7,507 bases of DNA from the NCBI GenBank assembly GCA_023446735.1, contig JAEXPQ010000249.1:1-7507 (forward strand), written 5' to 3'. This DNA comes from Verrucomicrobiota bacterium (GTDB lineage Bacteria > Verrucomicrobiota > Verrucomicrobiia > Opitutales > Opitutaceae). Both the position numbers and the translations under genes were made by a program. How positions within the stretch are numbered: the first letter of the stretch is position 1; each line of letters begins with the position of its first letter. Shown piece after piece: positions 1 through 7,507 of this stretch. The notes beneath the pieces were generated by a model that was not told the DNA's origin, searched no databases, and saw only the letters and a program-made list of their open reading frames with translations.

Positions 1-1931
1 CCCCCGAGCCGGAGCGGCGCCAGCCCGAGCGGGCCCCGGAGTCGGAGTTTCGTCCCGCGCCGCAGCAGGAGGTCCTGTCCTTTTCTCCCGACGACGAGCC
101 TGCGCCTGAACCGGTGTTCGAGCGCGAGCCGGCGGCGCCCGCGTTTCGCGACGAGTCGGCCGCTTCGGCCGTCCCGCAGTTCGCACCGGCCCCAGCCGAA
201 GGCGCTCCCGTGGCCGAGGGTGGCACGCCGCCGCCGGCAGCGGGGTCCGATCAGTCCGGTCCGGGCGGCGGTTTTCCGCCCGGTGGAAAACGTTTCGGCC
301 GCGACTACTGGAAGCAGCTCAAGCTTGAGAAGAAGAAGGCCAAGCTGCTCCGCCAACAGGGACAGGGAGGCCACCAGGGCCAACCGGCGCCCGGCGGCGG
401 CCAGCCCGAGCAGGGCGGCGGTGGTCATGGCGGCGGCCAGTTCGAGTCCGGCGGCCAACACCACCGCGGCGACCGGGGTGATCGCGGCGATCGCGGCGCC
501 CGTGGCGGTAGGCACGAACGTGGCAACCGTTTCGAACGCGAGCGCGCGCCCCAGCAGCCGCCCCCGCCGAATTTCGTGCAGGTCAGCGGCGACCTGCCGC
601 AGACGGAGCGCTTCGTCGATCTCGCCGCGCTCGACGCGTTGGCGGTGGAGATCGCCTCCGGCGGCGGCGAGCCGATCGCGATCTGCGATCTGGCGCCGAA
701 GTCGTTGGGAGACCTGACCGCGTTCGCTCGCGCGCAGGGCGTGGTCTTCGACGGCGTGCCGAACCGACACCAGGCACTCAAGGGCGTGCTGCAGCACGCC
801 GCGGAGCAGAAGCGGCCGATCGTCGACCGCGGCTGGCTCGACCTCACCGATCGCGGCTACGGCTTCATCGTCCACGCGCACGACAACTACCGCCTCTATC
901 CGGACGACACCTTCGTGCCGGAGAGCCTCGTGAAGAAGTACGGCCTGAAACGCGGTGTGCAGCTCGAGGTGCAGGTGCAGGCGCCGCAGGGCAACGAGCG
1001 TTGTCCGGCCGCCGTGAAGATCGTGTCCGCGATGGGCCGCGCGCCGGAGCTACTGGCGAGCGTCACCCCCTTCGAGGAGCTCGAACCGTATTACCCGCTC
1101 AAGCGCATCCTGCTCGAGGTCCCCGGCTCCGAATCGAAGGACATCTCGATGCGCCTGGTCGACATCGTCACCCCGATCGGCTTCGGCCAACGCGGCCTGA
1201 TCGTGGCGCCACCGCGCACCGGCAAGACGGTGCTGATGCAGAACATCGCCAACTCCGTCTCGGACAACTTCCCCGAGGTGAAGCTCATCATCCTGCTGGT
1301 CGACGAGCGGCCCGAGGAAGTCACCGACTTCCGGCGACACACCAGGGGCGAGGTCGTGAGCTCCACGTTCGACGAGTCGCCCGAGAGCCACGTGCACTGC
1401 GCGGAGATGGTCGTCGAGCGCGCGCGCCGCATGGTGGAGCAGGGCGAGCACATCGTCATCCTCCTCGACTCGATCACCCGCCTGGCCCGCGCCTACAACG
1501 CGCTCACCGGCAACTCCGGCAAGATCATGTCCGGCGGTCTTGAGACCACGGCGCTGCAGAAGCCGAAACGCTTCTTCGGCTCGGCCCGCAACATCGAGGG
1601 CGGCGGCAGTCTCACGATCGTGGGCACGGCGCTGATCGACACCGGCTCGAAGATGGACGAGGTCATCTTCGAGGAGTTCAAGGGCACCGGCAACATGGAG
1701 CTCCATCTCGACCGCGATCTGGTCAACAAGCGCATCTTCCCGGCGGTGAACATGGATCGCTCCGGCACCCGCAAGGAGGAGCTCCTGTATCATCCCGACG
1801 AGCTCCAGCGCATCTTCTCGATGCGCCGCTCGATGCAGGGTCTGCCCGGCACCGAGGCGATGGAGATGGTCATCAGCCGTCTCAAGAAGACGAAGTCGAA
1901 TGTCGAGTTCCTGATGGGCCTCAACCGCTGA
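1..1931 (+). CDS. rho: Transcription termination factor Rho, long N-terminal extension (5' partial)
   Basis: Rho is a hexameric RNA-dependent ATPase/translocase that loads on C-rich nascent RNA in the cytoplasm and ends transcription. The frame is open to the window edge (first full codon at base 3). A GTG at 114 could start it (605 aa), but the 37 upstream codons have the same Pro/Glu-rich composition, so the true start is probably outside. In GTG numbering: disordered Pro/Ala/Gly region 1-60; Lys-rich patch with YWKQLKLEKKKAK near 65-77; Gly/Gln-rich 80-115; Arg-Gly-Asp repeats 118-129; Rho N-terminal helical domain about 165-235; cold-shock-like RNA-binding fold 240-305 with GYGFI at 248-252; ATPase core with Walker A APPRTGKT at 365-372, Walker B ILLDS ending near D452, then Q-loop (GGLETTALQKPKRFFG) and R-loop (DTGSKMDEV, KGTGNMEL). 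E. coli Rho is 419 aa, so the extra length is N-terminal. The Walker A has Arg where E. coli has Lys (APPKAGKT). The stop lies 40 bases before the next gene with no terminator hairpin seen. Identity is very secure; the start is not. Confidence 0.96.
   Translation, partial: PEPERRQPERAPESEFRPAPQQEVLSFSPDDEPAPEPVFEREPAAPAFRDESAASAVPQFAPAPAEGAPVAEGGTPPPAAGSDQSGPGGGFPPGGKRFGRDYWKQLKLEKKKAKLLRQQGQGGHQGQPAPGGGQPEQGGGGHGGGQFESGGQHHRGDRGDRGDRGARGGRHERGNRFERERAPQQPPPPNFVQVSGDLPQTERFVDLAALDALAVEIASGGGEPIAICDLAPKSLGDLTAFARAQGVVFDGVPNRHQALKGVLQHAAEQKRPIVDRGWLDLTDRGYGFIVHAHDNYRLYPDDTFVPESLVKKYGLKRGVQLEVQVQAPQGNERCPAAVKIVSAMGRAPELLASVTPFEELEPYYPLKRILLEVPGSESKDISMRLVDIVTPIGFGQRGLIVAPPRTGKTVLMQNIANSVSDNFPEVKLIILLVDERPEEVTDFRRHTRGEVVSSTFDESPESHVHCAEMVVERARRMVEQGEHIVILLDSITRLARAYNALTGNSGKIMSGGLETTALQKPKRFFGSARNIEGGGSLTIVGTALIDTGSKMDEVIFEEFKGTGNMELHLDRDLVNKRIFPAVNMDRSGTRKEELLYHPDELQRIFSMRRSMQGLPGTEAMEMVISRLKKTKSNVEFLMGLNR
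465..500 (+). repeat. Nine-base tandem repeat coding for Arg-Gly-Asp units in Rho
   Basis: Four consecutive nine-base units (465-473, 474-482, 483-491, 492-500) encode RGD, RGD, RGD and RGA. They are followed by further Arg-rich sequence (RGGRHERGNRFERER) to about base 545. The units differ at wobble positions (CGC/CGG, GGC/GGT, GAC/GAT), so the repeat is not freshly duplicated. The segment lies in the disordered extension before the Rho core and resembles RG/RGG RNA-binding tracts. Confidence 0.7.
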
Positions 1932-1971
1932 GCCGGAGGCGCCGCACGAGAGACCGCAGCCCGCGTCCACC

Positions 1972-3645
<1,674 letters not shown>

Positions 3646-3669
3646 TCCCGCCCCATCCCTTTACCCGCC

Positions 3670-4752
3670 ATGAGTTACGAGATGAACGATCTGCTGGAGC
3701 TGGTCTGCGAGGAGAACGCCTCCGACCTGCACATCCATGTCGGCCAGCCGCCGACCCTGCGCATCAGCGGCACGATGACGCCCATCGACGGCACCCCGCT
3801 GACTCCGTACGACGCCGAGCAGCTCATGCTCTCGATCACGCCGGACCATCACCAGCAGGGGCTCAAGCTCAACGGCGGCGCCGACTTCGGTTTCGCCTAT
3901 CTCGACAAGGCCCGTTTCCGCGTCGCGGTCTTCAAGAGCAAGGGCTCGATCGGCATGGTGCTCCGCCAGATTCCGAACCGCATGTTCGGTCTGCGCGAGA
4001 TCGGCCTGCCCGACAAGGTGAAGGAGCTGCTCTACCGGCCGCGCGGCCTGATCCTCGTGACCGGCCCGACCGGCTCGGGCAAGTCGACGACCCTCGCGTC
4101 GATGATCAACTACATCAACGAGAACCGCGAGGGGCACATCATCACGATCGAGGACCCGATCGAATACTACCACGAGCACAAGCACTGCGTGGTCGCCCAG
4201 CGCGAGATCGGCGTCGACGTGCCGAACTTTGCCGAGGCCATCCGCCGCGCGCTCCGCATGGATCCGGACTACATCCTGGTCGGTGAAATGCGTGATCTGG
4301 AGACCATCGAGGCCGCGATCACCGCGGCCGAGACCGGTCACCTCGTCTTCGCGACCCTGCACACCAACGGCGCGGCCAAGACCATCGACCGTATCGTCGA
4401 CGCCTTCCCGTCGAACATGAAGGAGATGATCCGCACCCAGCTTGCCTCCTCGTTGGTCGCCGTCATCTCGCAGGTGCTCTGCAAGAAGAACGGCGGCGGG
4501 CGTATCGCCGGTTTCGAGCTGATGGTCGCGACGACCTCCATCCAGTCGCTCATCCGCGAGAACAAGACCTTCCGCATCACCTCGGACATCCAAACCGGCG
4601 CCAATCTCGGCATGATCACGCTGGATGCGCACCTGCTCAGCATGGTCAACCGCGACATCATCTCGCCGGACGAGGCGGTGGAAAAGGCGCAGGACTCCAA
4701 CGCCATGCGCGAGCGCCTAGTCGGCATGGGGATGCAGCTGAAGGACGTTTGA
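3670..4752 (+). CDS. pilT: Type IV pilus retraction ATPase PilT
   Basis: PilT powers depolymerisation of type IV pili at the inner membrane, giving twitching motility and DNA uptake. The protein has 360 residues, normal for PilT (about 340-380), and lacks the N1 and zinc domains of its GspE-like neighbours. The N-terminal PAS-like domain begins with ASDLHIHVGQPPTLRISG, the PilT/PilU hallmark. The core has Walker A GPTGSGKS at 132-139, Asp box TIEDPIEYYHEH with E161/D162, Walker B YILVGEMRD with E206, and His box ETGHLVFATLHTN starting at E221. The C-terminal helix motif is SIQSLIRE at 290-297, aligned with the AIRNLIRE motif of classical PilT. PilU is an alternative but usually differs in this motif. 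The start is ATG, 24 bases after the previous stop, with a C-rich leader and no Shine-Dalgarno sequence. Arginine codons are almost all CGC or CGT (21 of 22), unlike the flanking genes, which hints at higher expression. Confidence 0.95.
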   Translation: MSYEMNDLLELVCEENASDLHIHVGQPPTLRISGTMTPIDGTPLTPYDAEQLMLSITPDHHQQGLKLNGGADFGFAYLDKARFRVAVFKSKGSIGMVLRQIPNRMFGLREIGLPDKVKELLYRPRGLILVTGPTGSGKSTTLASMINYINENREGHIITIEDPIEYYHEHKHCVVAQREIGVDVPNFAEAIRRALRMDPDYILVGEMRDLETIEAAITAAETGHLVFATLHTNGAAKTIDRIVDAFPSNMKEMIRTQLASSLVAVISQVLCKKNGGGRIAGFELMVATTSIQSLIRENKTFRITSDIQTGANLGMITLDAHLLSMVNRDIISPDEAVEKAQDSNAMRERLVGMGMQLKDV

Positions 4753-4773
4753 ACGCCGCGGGGCGCGCCGCCC

Positions 4774-4777
4774 GAGG
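4774..4777 (+). promoter_or_regulatory. Possible ribosome binding site of the second GspE/PilB gene
   Basis: GAGG lies nine bases before the ATG at 4787. It is the only Shine-Dalgarno-like core at a suitable distance among the four visible gene starts. In such a GC-rich gap it could occur by chance. Confidence 0.35.
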
Positions 4778-4786
4778 CCAACCGCC

Positions 4787-6469
4787 ATGTTCGCCCAGCG
4801 CAGCCGCGAGGTTGGCGAGCTCCTACAACGCCGGGGGCTGGTGACCGCGGGACGATGGGCCGAGGTGAGCGCCCGCGCCGCTGCGGCGGGCCTGGCGCCG
4901 GTCGAGCTGCTGGCCGCCGCGGGCGAACTTCCCCGCGCGCGGGTCCTGGCCGCGATCGCGGCCGAACTCGGGTGTTGCCTGGTCGAGACGCCGCCGCGCC
5001 GGCTCACCGCCGAGCTGGTGGCGACGGTGCCGCCGGAAACGGCGCGGCGCCATGGAGTCGTCCCTTGGCGGGAGCGGGGCGACTGCCTGGAGGTGTTGCT
5101 CGCCGATCCGTTCGCGGTGGTGGATACGGCCGAGCTGGCCTTCGCGCTGGGGCGCGAGGTCCGGCGGTGTGTGGCCGACCCGGACGCGGTCGCCGCGTTG
5201 CTGCAGGAACATTACGGCCTCGCCGCCGCGGACTGGGCGGCGGCGGTCCCGGCGCCCGAGTCGGTCGGCGCCACGGCGGCCGGGCCGACCGCGCTTTCCG
5301 CGCAGACGGAGAGCCCGCCGGTGGTGCGCTACGTGGACGAGATTCTCGAGGCGGCGGTCCGGGCCGGAGCCTCGGATCTCCACCTCGAGCCGTTCGAACG
5401 CGTGTGCCGCGTGCGCTGCCGGGTGGACGGGGCCCTGCGGGAATGGCCGTCGCCGTCGCCGGAGCTGGCGCTCGCCGCGGCGTCGCGCCTGAAGGTGCTC
5501 GCCAACCTCGATGTCGCCGAGCGGCGCGTGCCGCAGGACGGGCGTATTCAGCTTCAGGTCGACAGCCGGCCCGTGGACCTGCGCCTCTCGACCCTGCCGA
5601 CGCAGTTCGGCGAGAGCGTGGTGCTGCGGGTGCTCGATCCCGTCCGCGCAGCGGGGCTCGGCCTCGATGCGATCGGGTTGCCGGCGCCGCTCTTGGCGGA
5701 GTTGCGCCGGGTGATCGGTCGCCCGAGCGGCATCGTCGTCGTGACCGGGCCGACCGGTTCCGGCAAAACCACGACGCTCTACGCCTGCCTGCGGGCGATC
5801 AACGAGGCCGGCGCCAAGCTCCTCACCGTCGAGGATCCGGTGGAGTACGAGCTCGAGGGGGTGATGCAGGTGGCCGTGAACCCGGTGGCGGGGCTCACGT
5901 TTGCGACCGCGCTGCGCTCGTTTCTCCGGCAGGATCCGGATGTCGTGATGGTCGGCGAGATCCGCGACGAGGAGACGGCGCGCGTGGCGGTGCAGGCCGC
6001 GCTGACGGGGCATCTCGTGTTGACCACGCTCCACACCAACGATGCCGCCGGCGCCGTCACGCGGCTGACCGATCTCGGGGTGGAACCGTACCTGGTCGCG
6101 GCGAGCCTCGAGGCGGTGTTGGCGCAACGGCTTGTGCGTTGCATCTGCCCGGACTGTCGGCGCGAGCGGGTGGCGACTCCGGAACTGGTGGCGCGCCTGC
6201 TGCCCGCGGGGCGGTCGACCGCCGGGCTGCGCTTCTACGTGGGGGCGGGGTGCGCGCGGTGCCACGGCACCGGCTACCGGGGCCGGATGGGATTGTTCGA
6301 GTTGCTGCGGGTCGACGACCCGCTGCGGGAGTTGATCGCCCGCGGGGCTGGCACGCAGGAGCTGCGTGATCTGGCGCGGGCGCGAGGCATGCAGACCCTG
6401 CGCACGGCCGGTTTGGCCGCGGTGGCCGCCCGAACGACGACCGCCGAAGAAGTCCTCATGTACACCTGA
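4787..6469 (+). CDS. GspE/PulE/PilB-family assembly ATPase (second copy)
   Basis: This 560-residue protein has the same architecture as the copy at 1972-3645 and is expected to energise pilus or pseudopilus assembly at the inner membrane. The N1 domain (about 1-150) begins with a recognisable MshEN-like motif, REVGELLQRRGLVTAG, at residues 7-22. The N2 domain has ASDLHLEPFERVCRVRCRVDG and RRVPQDGRI. The core has Walker A GPTGSGKT at 321-328, Asp box TVEDPVEYE around E349, canonical RQDPDVVMVGEIRDEE with E391, and His box TGHLVLTTLHTND. The zinc module is C454/C457 and C489/C492. By eye the core is clearly homologous to the first copy but differs at many positions, and the N1 domains are barely alignable, so this is an old duplication or two acquired paralogues. 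The start is ATG, 34 bases after pilT, with GAGG nine bases upstream. Arginine codons are a near-even CGG/CGC mix. PilB, GspE and MshE are all possible names, so no symbol is given. Confidence 0.93.
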   Translation: MFAQRSREVGELLQRRGLVTAGRWAEVSARAAAAGLAPVELLAAAGELPRARVLAAIAAELGCCLVETPPRRLTAELVATVPPETARRHGVVPWRERGDCLEVLLADPFAVVDTAELAFALGREVRRCVADPDAVAALLQEHYGLAAADWAAAVPAPESVGATAAGPTALSAQTESPPVVRYVDEILEAAVRAGASDLHLEPFERVCRVRCRVDGALREWPSPSPELALAAASRLKVLANLDVAERRVPQDGRIQLQVDSRPVDLRLSTLPTQFGESVVLRVLDPVRAAGLGLDAIGLPAPLLAELRRVIGRPSGIVVVTGPTGSGKTTTLYACLRAINEAGAKLLTVEDPVEYELEGVMQVAVNPVAGLTFATALRSFLRQDPDVVMVGEIRDEETARVAVQAALTGHLVLTTLHTNDAAGAVTRLTDLGVEPYLVAASLEAVLAQRLVRCICPDCRRERVATPELVARLLPAGRSTAGLRFYVGAGCARCHGTGYRGRMGLFELLRVDDPLRELIARGAGTQELRDLARARGMQTLRTAGLAAVAARTTTAEEVLMYT

Positions 6470-6475
6470 GGCGGT

Positions 6476-6488
6476 CCGATAGAATCGG
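6476..6488 (+). promoter_or_regulatory. Small inverted repeat containing a -10-like TAGAAT
   Basis: CCGAT, a three-base spacer AGA, and ATCGG form a perfect 5-bp inverted repeat seven bases after the stop of the second GspE/PilB gene. It overlaps TAGAAT (6480-6485), five of six matches to a sigma-70 -10 box and the most AT-rich spot in the gap. A weak -35-like TGTACA at 6459-6464 is only 15 bases upstream, so a promoter for the HDOD gene is possible but poorly supported. Confidence 0.25.
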
Positions 6489-6505
6489 CGGCCGAGAAAC
6501 GGCCG
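6489..6505 (+). promoter_or_regulatory. GC hairpin directly before the HDOD gene start
   Basis: CGGCCG at 6489-6494, loop AGAAA, and CGGCCG at 6500-6505 form a perfect 6-bp all-GC stem ending two bases before the ATG at 6508. There is no T tract after it, so it is not a standard intrinsic terminator. At this position it could limit ribosome access to the start codon or be a protein-binding site. Being short and in GC-rich DNA, it could also be chance. Confidence 0.35.
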
Positions 6506-6507
6506 GC

Positions 6508-7507
6508 ATGACCACAGCGCACACTTCGGAGCCCTCCGCCGCGGACCCGCGTGCCCAACGCACGCTCCAGCGGGTGACCGAGGGTTTGGCCAACGGGGCG
6601 GTGGCCGGGATCGCGGAGATCGTGAAACTGGTCGAGGCGCTCGCCGCCAACGCGCTCCACATCTCGGTCTCGGAACTGGCCGAGTTGATCGAGAAGGACG
6701 TGGTCGTCACCAGCAAGGTCGTGGCCGCGGCCAACACGCTCGGCTACAACCCCTCCGGCGTGGAGGTGACGTCGATTTCCCAGGCGATCCAGGTGATCGG
6801 TTTCGCGAAGATTCGCATGCTCGCGCTCTCGCTGATGCTGATGGAGAACGCCGAACGCTCGCAGGGCGCCGCGGCGCAGCGCGAGACTGCCACGCTGGCG
6901 TTGACCAGCGGCATGCTGGCGCAGGCCTGGGCGGAAGGGCAGGGCCGCGGGGACGCCGAGCAGGCGTTCCTCTGCGCCTCGCTGCGCAACTTCGGCCGCC
7001 TGCTCATGGCGGCGCTCCTGCCCGAAGAGGACGAGTCGGCCCGGGCCGGGGAGCAGGCCGCGGGCGATGCCGACGCGGCGTACCGCGCGGTGTTCGGCCT
7101 CACGCCGTTGGAACTTGGCTACGAACTGCTCAAGAGCGCGAATCTGCCGGAGCCGCTGCTCCAGGGCTTGCGGCAGTTCTCGCCCGCGATGCTCGAGGCG
7201 GCGGTGCTGGCGCCTTCGGACGAACTGCTAGTCGCGGCGGAGTTCGCGGTGCGGCTTTCCCGGATGGTGCTGCAACCGACGCTCACGCCGACCCAGTATT
7301 CCGACCAGTCGAGGGACCTCGTGCGCCAGTTCGGGCGGCATCTCCGGCTGGACGCCGAGCAGCTCAAGGCGATGTTCGAGCGCGCGGAGCAACGCATGTC
7401 GGCCTTCGGGCAGGCGTTCGGCCTGCAGACAATGAGCCGCGGGGTGACGGCGCGTCTCGCGGCGCGGCGCCAGGGCCGACCGCCGCCGGATACGGTCGGG
7501 TCCGCGC
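6508..7507 (+). CDS. HDOD-domain protein, degenerate HD motif (3' partial)
   Basis: The frame opens at ATG 6508 and continues without a stop to the window end (333 full codons plus one base). HDOD proteins are signalling or regulatory proteins related to HD phosphohydrolases and often lack the metal-binding residues. Residues about 25-265 form the HDOD region. It includes DVVVTSKVVAAANTLGYNPS (64-83), followed by VTSISQAIQVIGFAKIRMLA (87-106), the typical pattern of one-helix-turn-and-GF segment. SLRNFGRLLM (158-167) occupies the place of the usual LHDIG motif, with Arg-Asn for His-Asp. LELGYELLKSANLPEPLLQG (201-220) lacks the usual His residues, so catalysis is unlikely. Residues from about 265 form predicted helices, then a basic, Pro-rich linker (RLAARRQGRPPP) that suggests another domain beyond the edge. 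No signal peptide or membrane segment is seen. The gap from the previous gene is 38 bases and holds two small inverted repeats. No Shine-Dalgarno sequence is visible. The partner and output are unknown. Confidence 0.85.
   Translation, partial: MTTAHTSEPSAADPRAQRTLQRVTEGLANGAVAGIAEIVKLVEALAANALHISVSELAELIEKDVVVTSKVVAAANTLGYNPSGVEVTSISQAIQVIGFAKIRMLALSLMLMENAERSQGAAAQRETATLALTSGMLAQAWAEGQGRGDAEQAFLCASLRNFGRLLMAALLPEEDESARAGEQAAGDADAAYRAVFGLTPLELGYELLKSANLPEPLLQGLRQFSPAMLEAAVLAPSDELLVAAEFAVRLSRMVLQPTLTPTQYSDQSRDLVRQFGRHLRLDAEQLKAMFERAEQRMSAFGQAFGLQTMSRGVTARLAARRQGRPPPDTVGSA

Noticed and set aside
465..500. RGD repeats as an integrin-type cell-adhesion signal.
   Set aside because: The protein is a cytoplasmic termination factor; the tract fits an RG-rich RNA-binding segment better.
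1931..1971. GGAGG at 1935-1939 as ribosome binding site for the first GspE/PilB gene.
   Set aside because: It is more than 30 bases before the GTG and no in-frame start codon lies closer to it.
6470..6507. Intrinsic terminator after the second GspE/PilB gene.
   Set aside because: The stems are only 5 and 6 bp and neither is followed by a T tract.

Overview
The window is a dense, GC-rich bacterial segment with five genes, all on the + strand, separated by gaps of only 24 to 40 bases. The order is transcription terminator Rho (5' end outside the window), a GspE/PilB-type assembly ATPase, the retraction ATPase PilT, a second GspE/PilB-type ATPase, and an HDOD-domain protein that runs off the 3' edge. 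There is no RNA gene, mobile element, CRISPR array or clear intrinsic terminator, and no stretch above 300 bases lacks a gene.

The host looks like a free-living, high-GC Gram-negative bacterium with type IV pili. From my memory of family sequences, the large N-terminal extension on Rho, the RQAPN variant in the first ATPase and the style of the PilT protein suggest the Verrucomicrobia (Opitutus-like). This is a guess from recall; no 16S gene or other phylogenetic marker was tested.

Layout: 1-1931 is rho, whose conserved RNA-binding and ATPase core is preceded by a long Pro/Glu-rich, then Lys-rich, then Gly/Gln-rich, then Arg-Gly-Asp-rich extension. 1972-3645, 3670-4752 and 4787-6469 encode three secretion-superfamily ATPases in a row (extension type, retraction type, extension type). 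6508-7507 encodes an HDOD protein whose metal-binding HD pair is replaced. The long open frames on the opposite strand and in other forward frames are shadows of these genes caused by high GC.

How they may work together: GspE/PilB enzymes power pilin polymerisation and PilT powers depolymerisation, so the three middle genes can be read as a pilus motor cassette with two alternative assembly motors. The platform protein, secretin, pilins and prepilin peptidase are absent and must be encoded elsewhere. The HDOD protein is a plausible signalling partner and Rho a housekeeping neighbour that may be co-transcribed, but both links are inferred from spacing only. I found no convincing new system; the points most worth a second look are the double-PilB/PilT cassette joined to rho, the Rho extension, and the hairpins before the HDOD gene.
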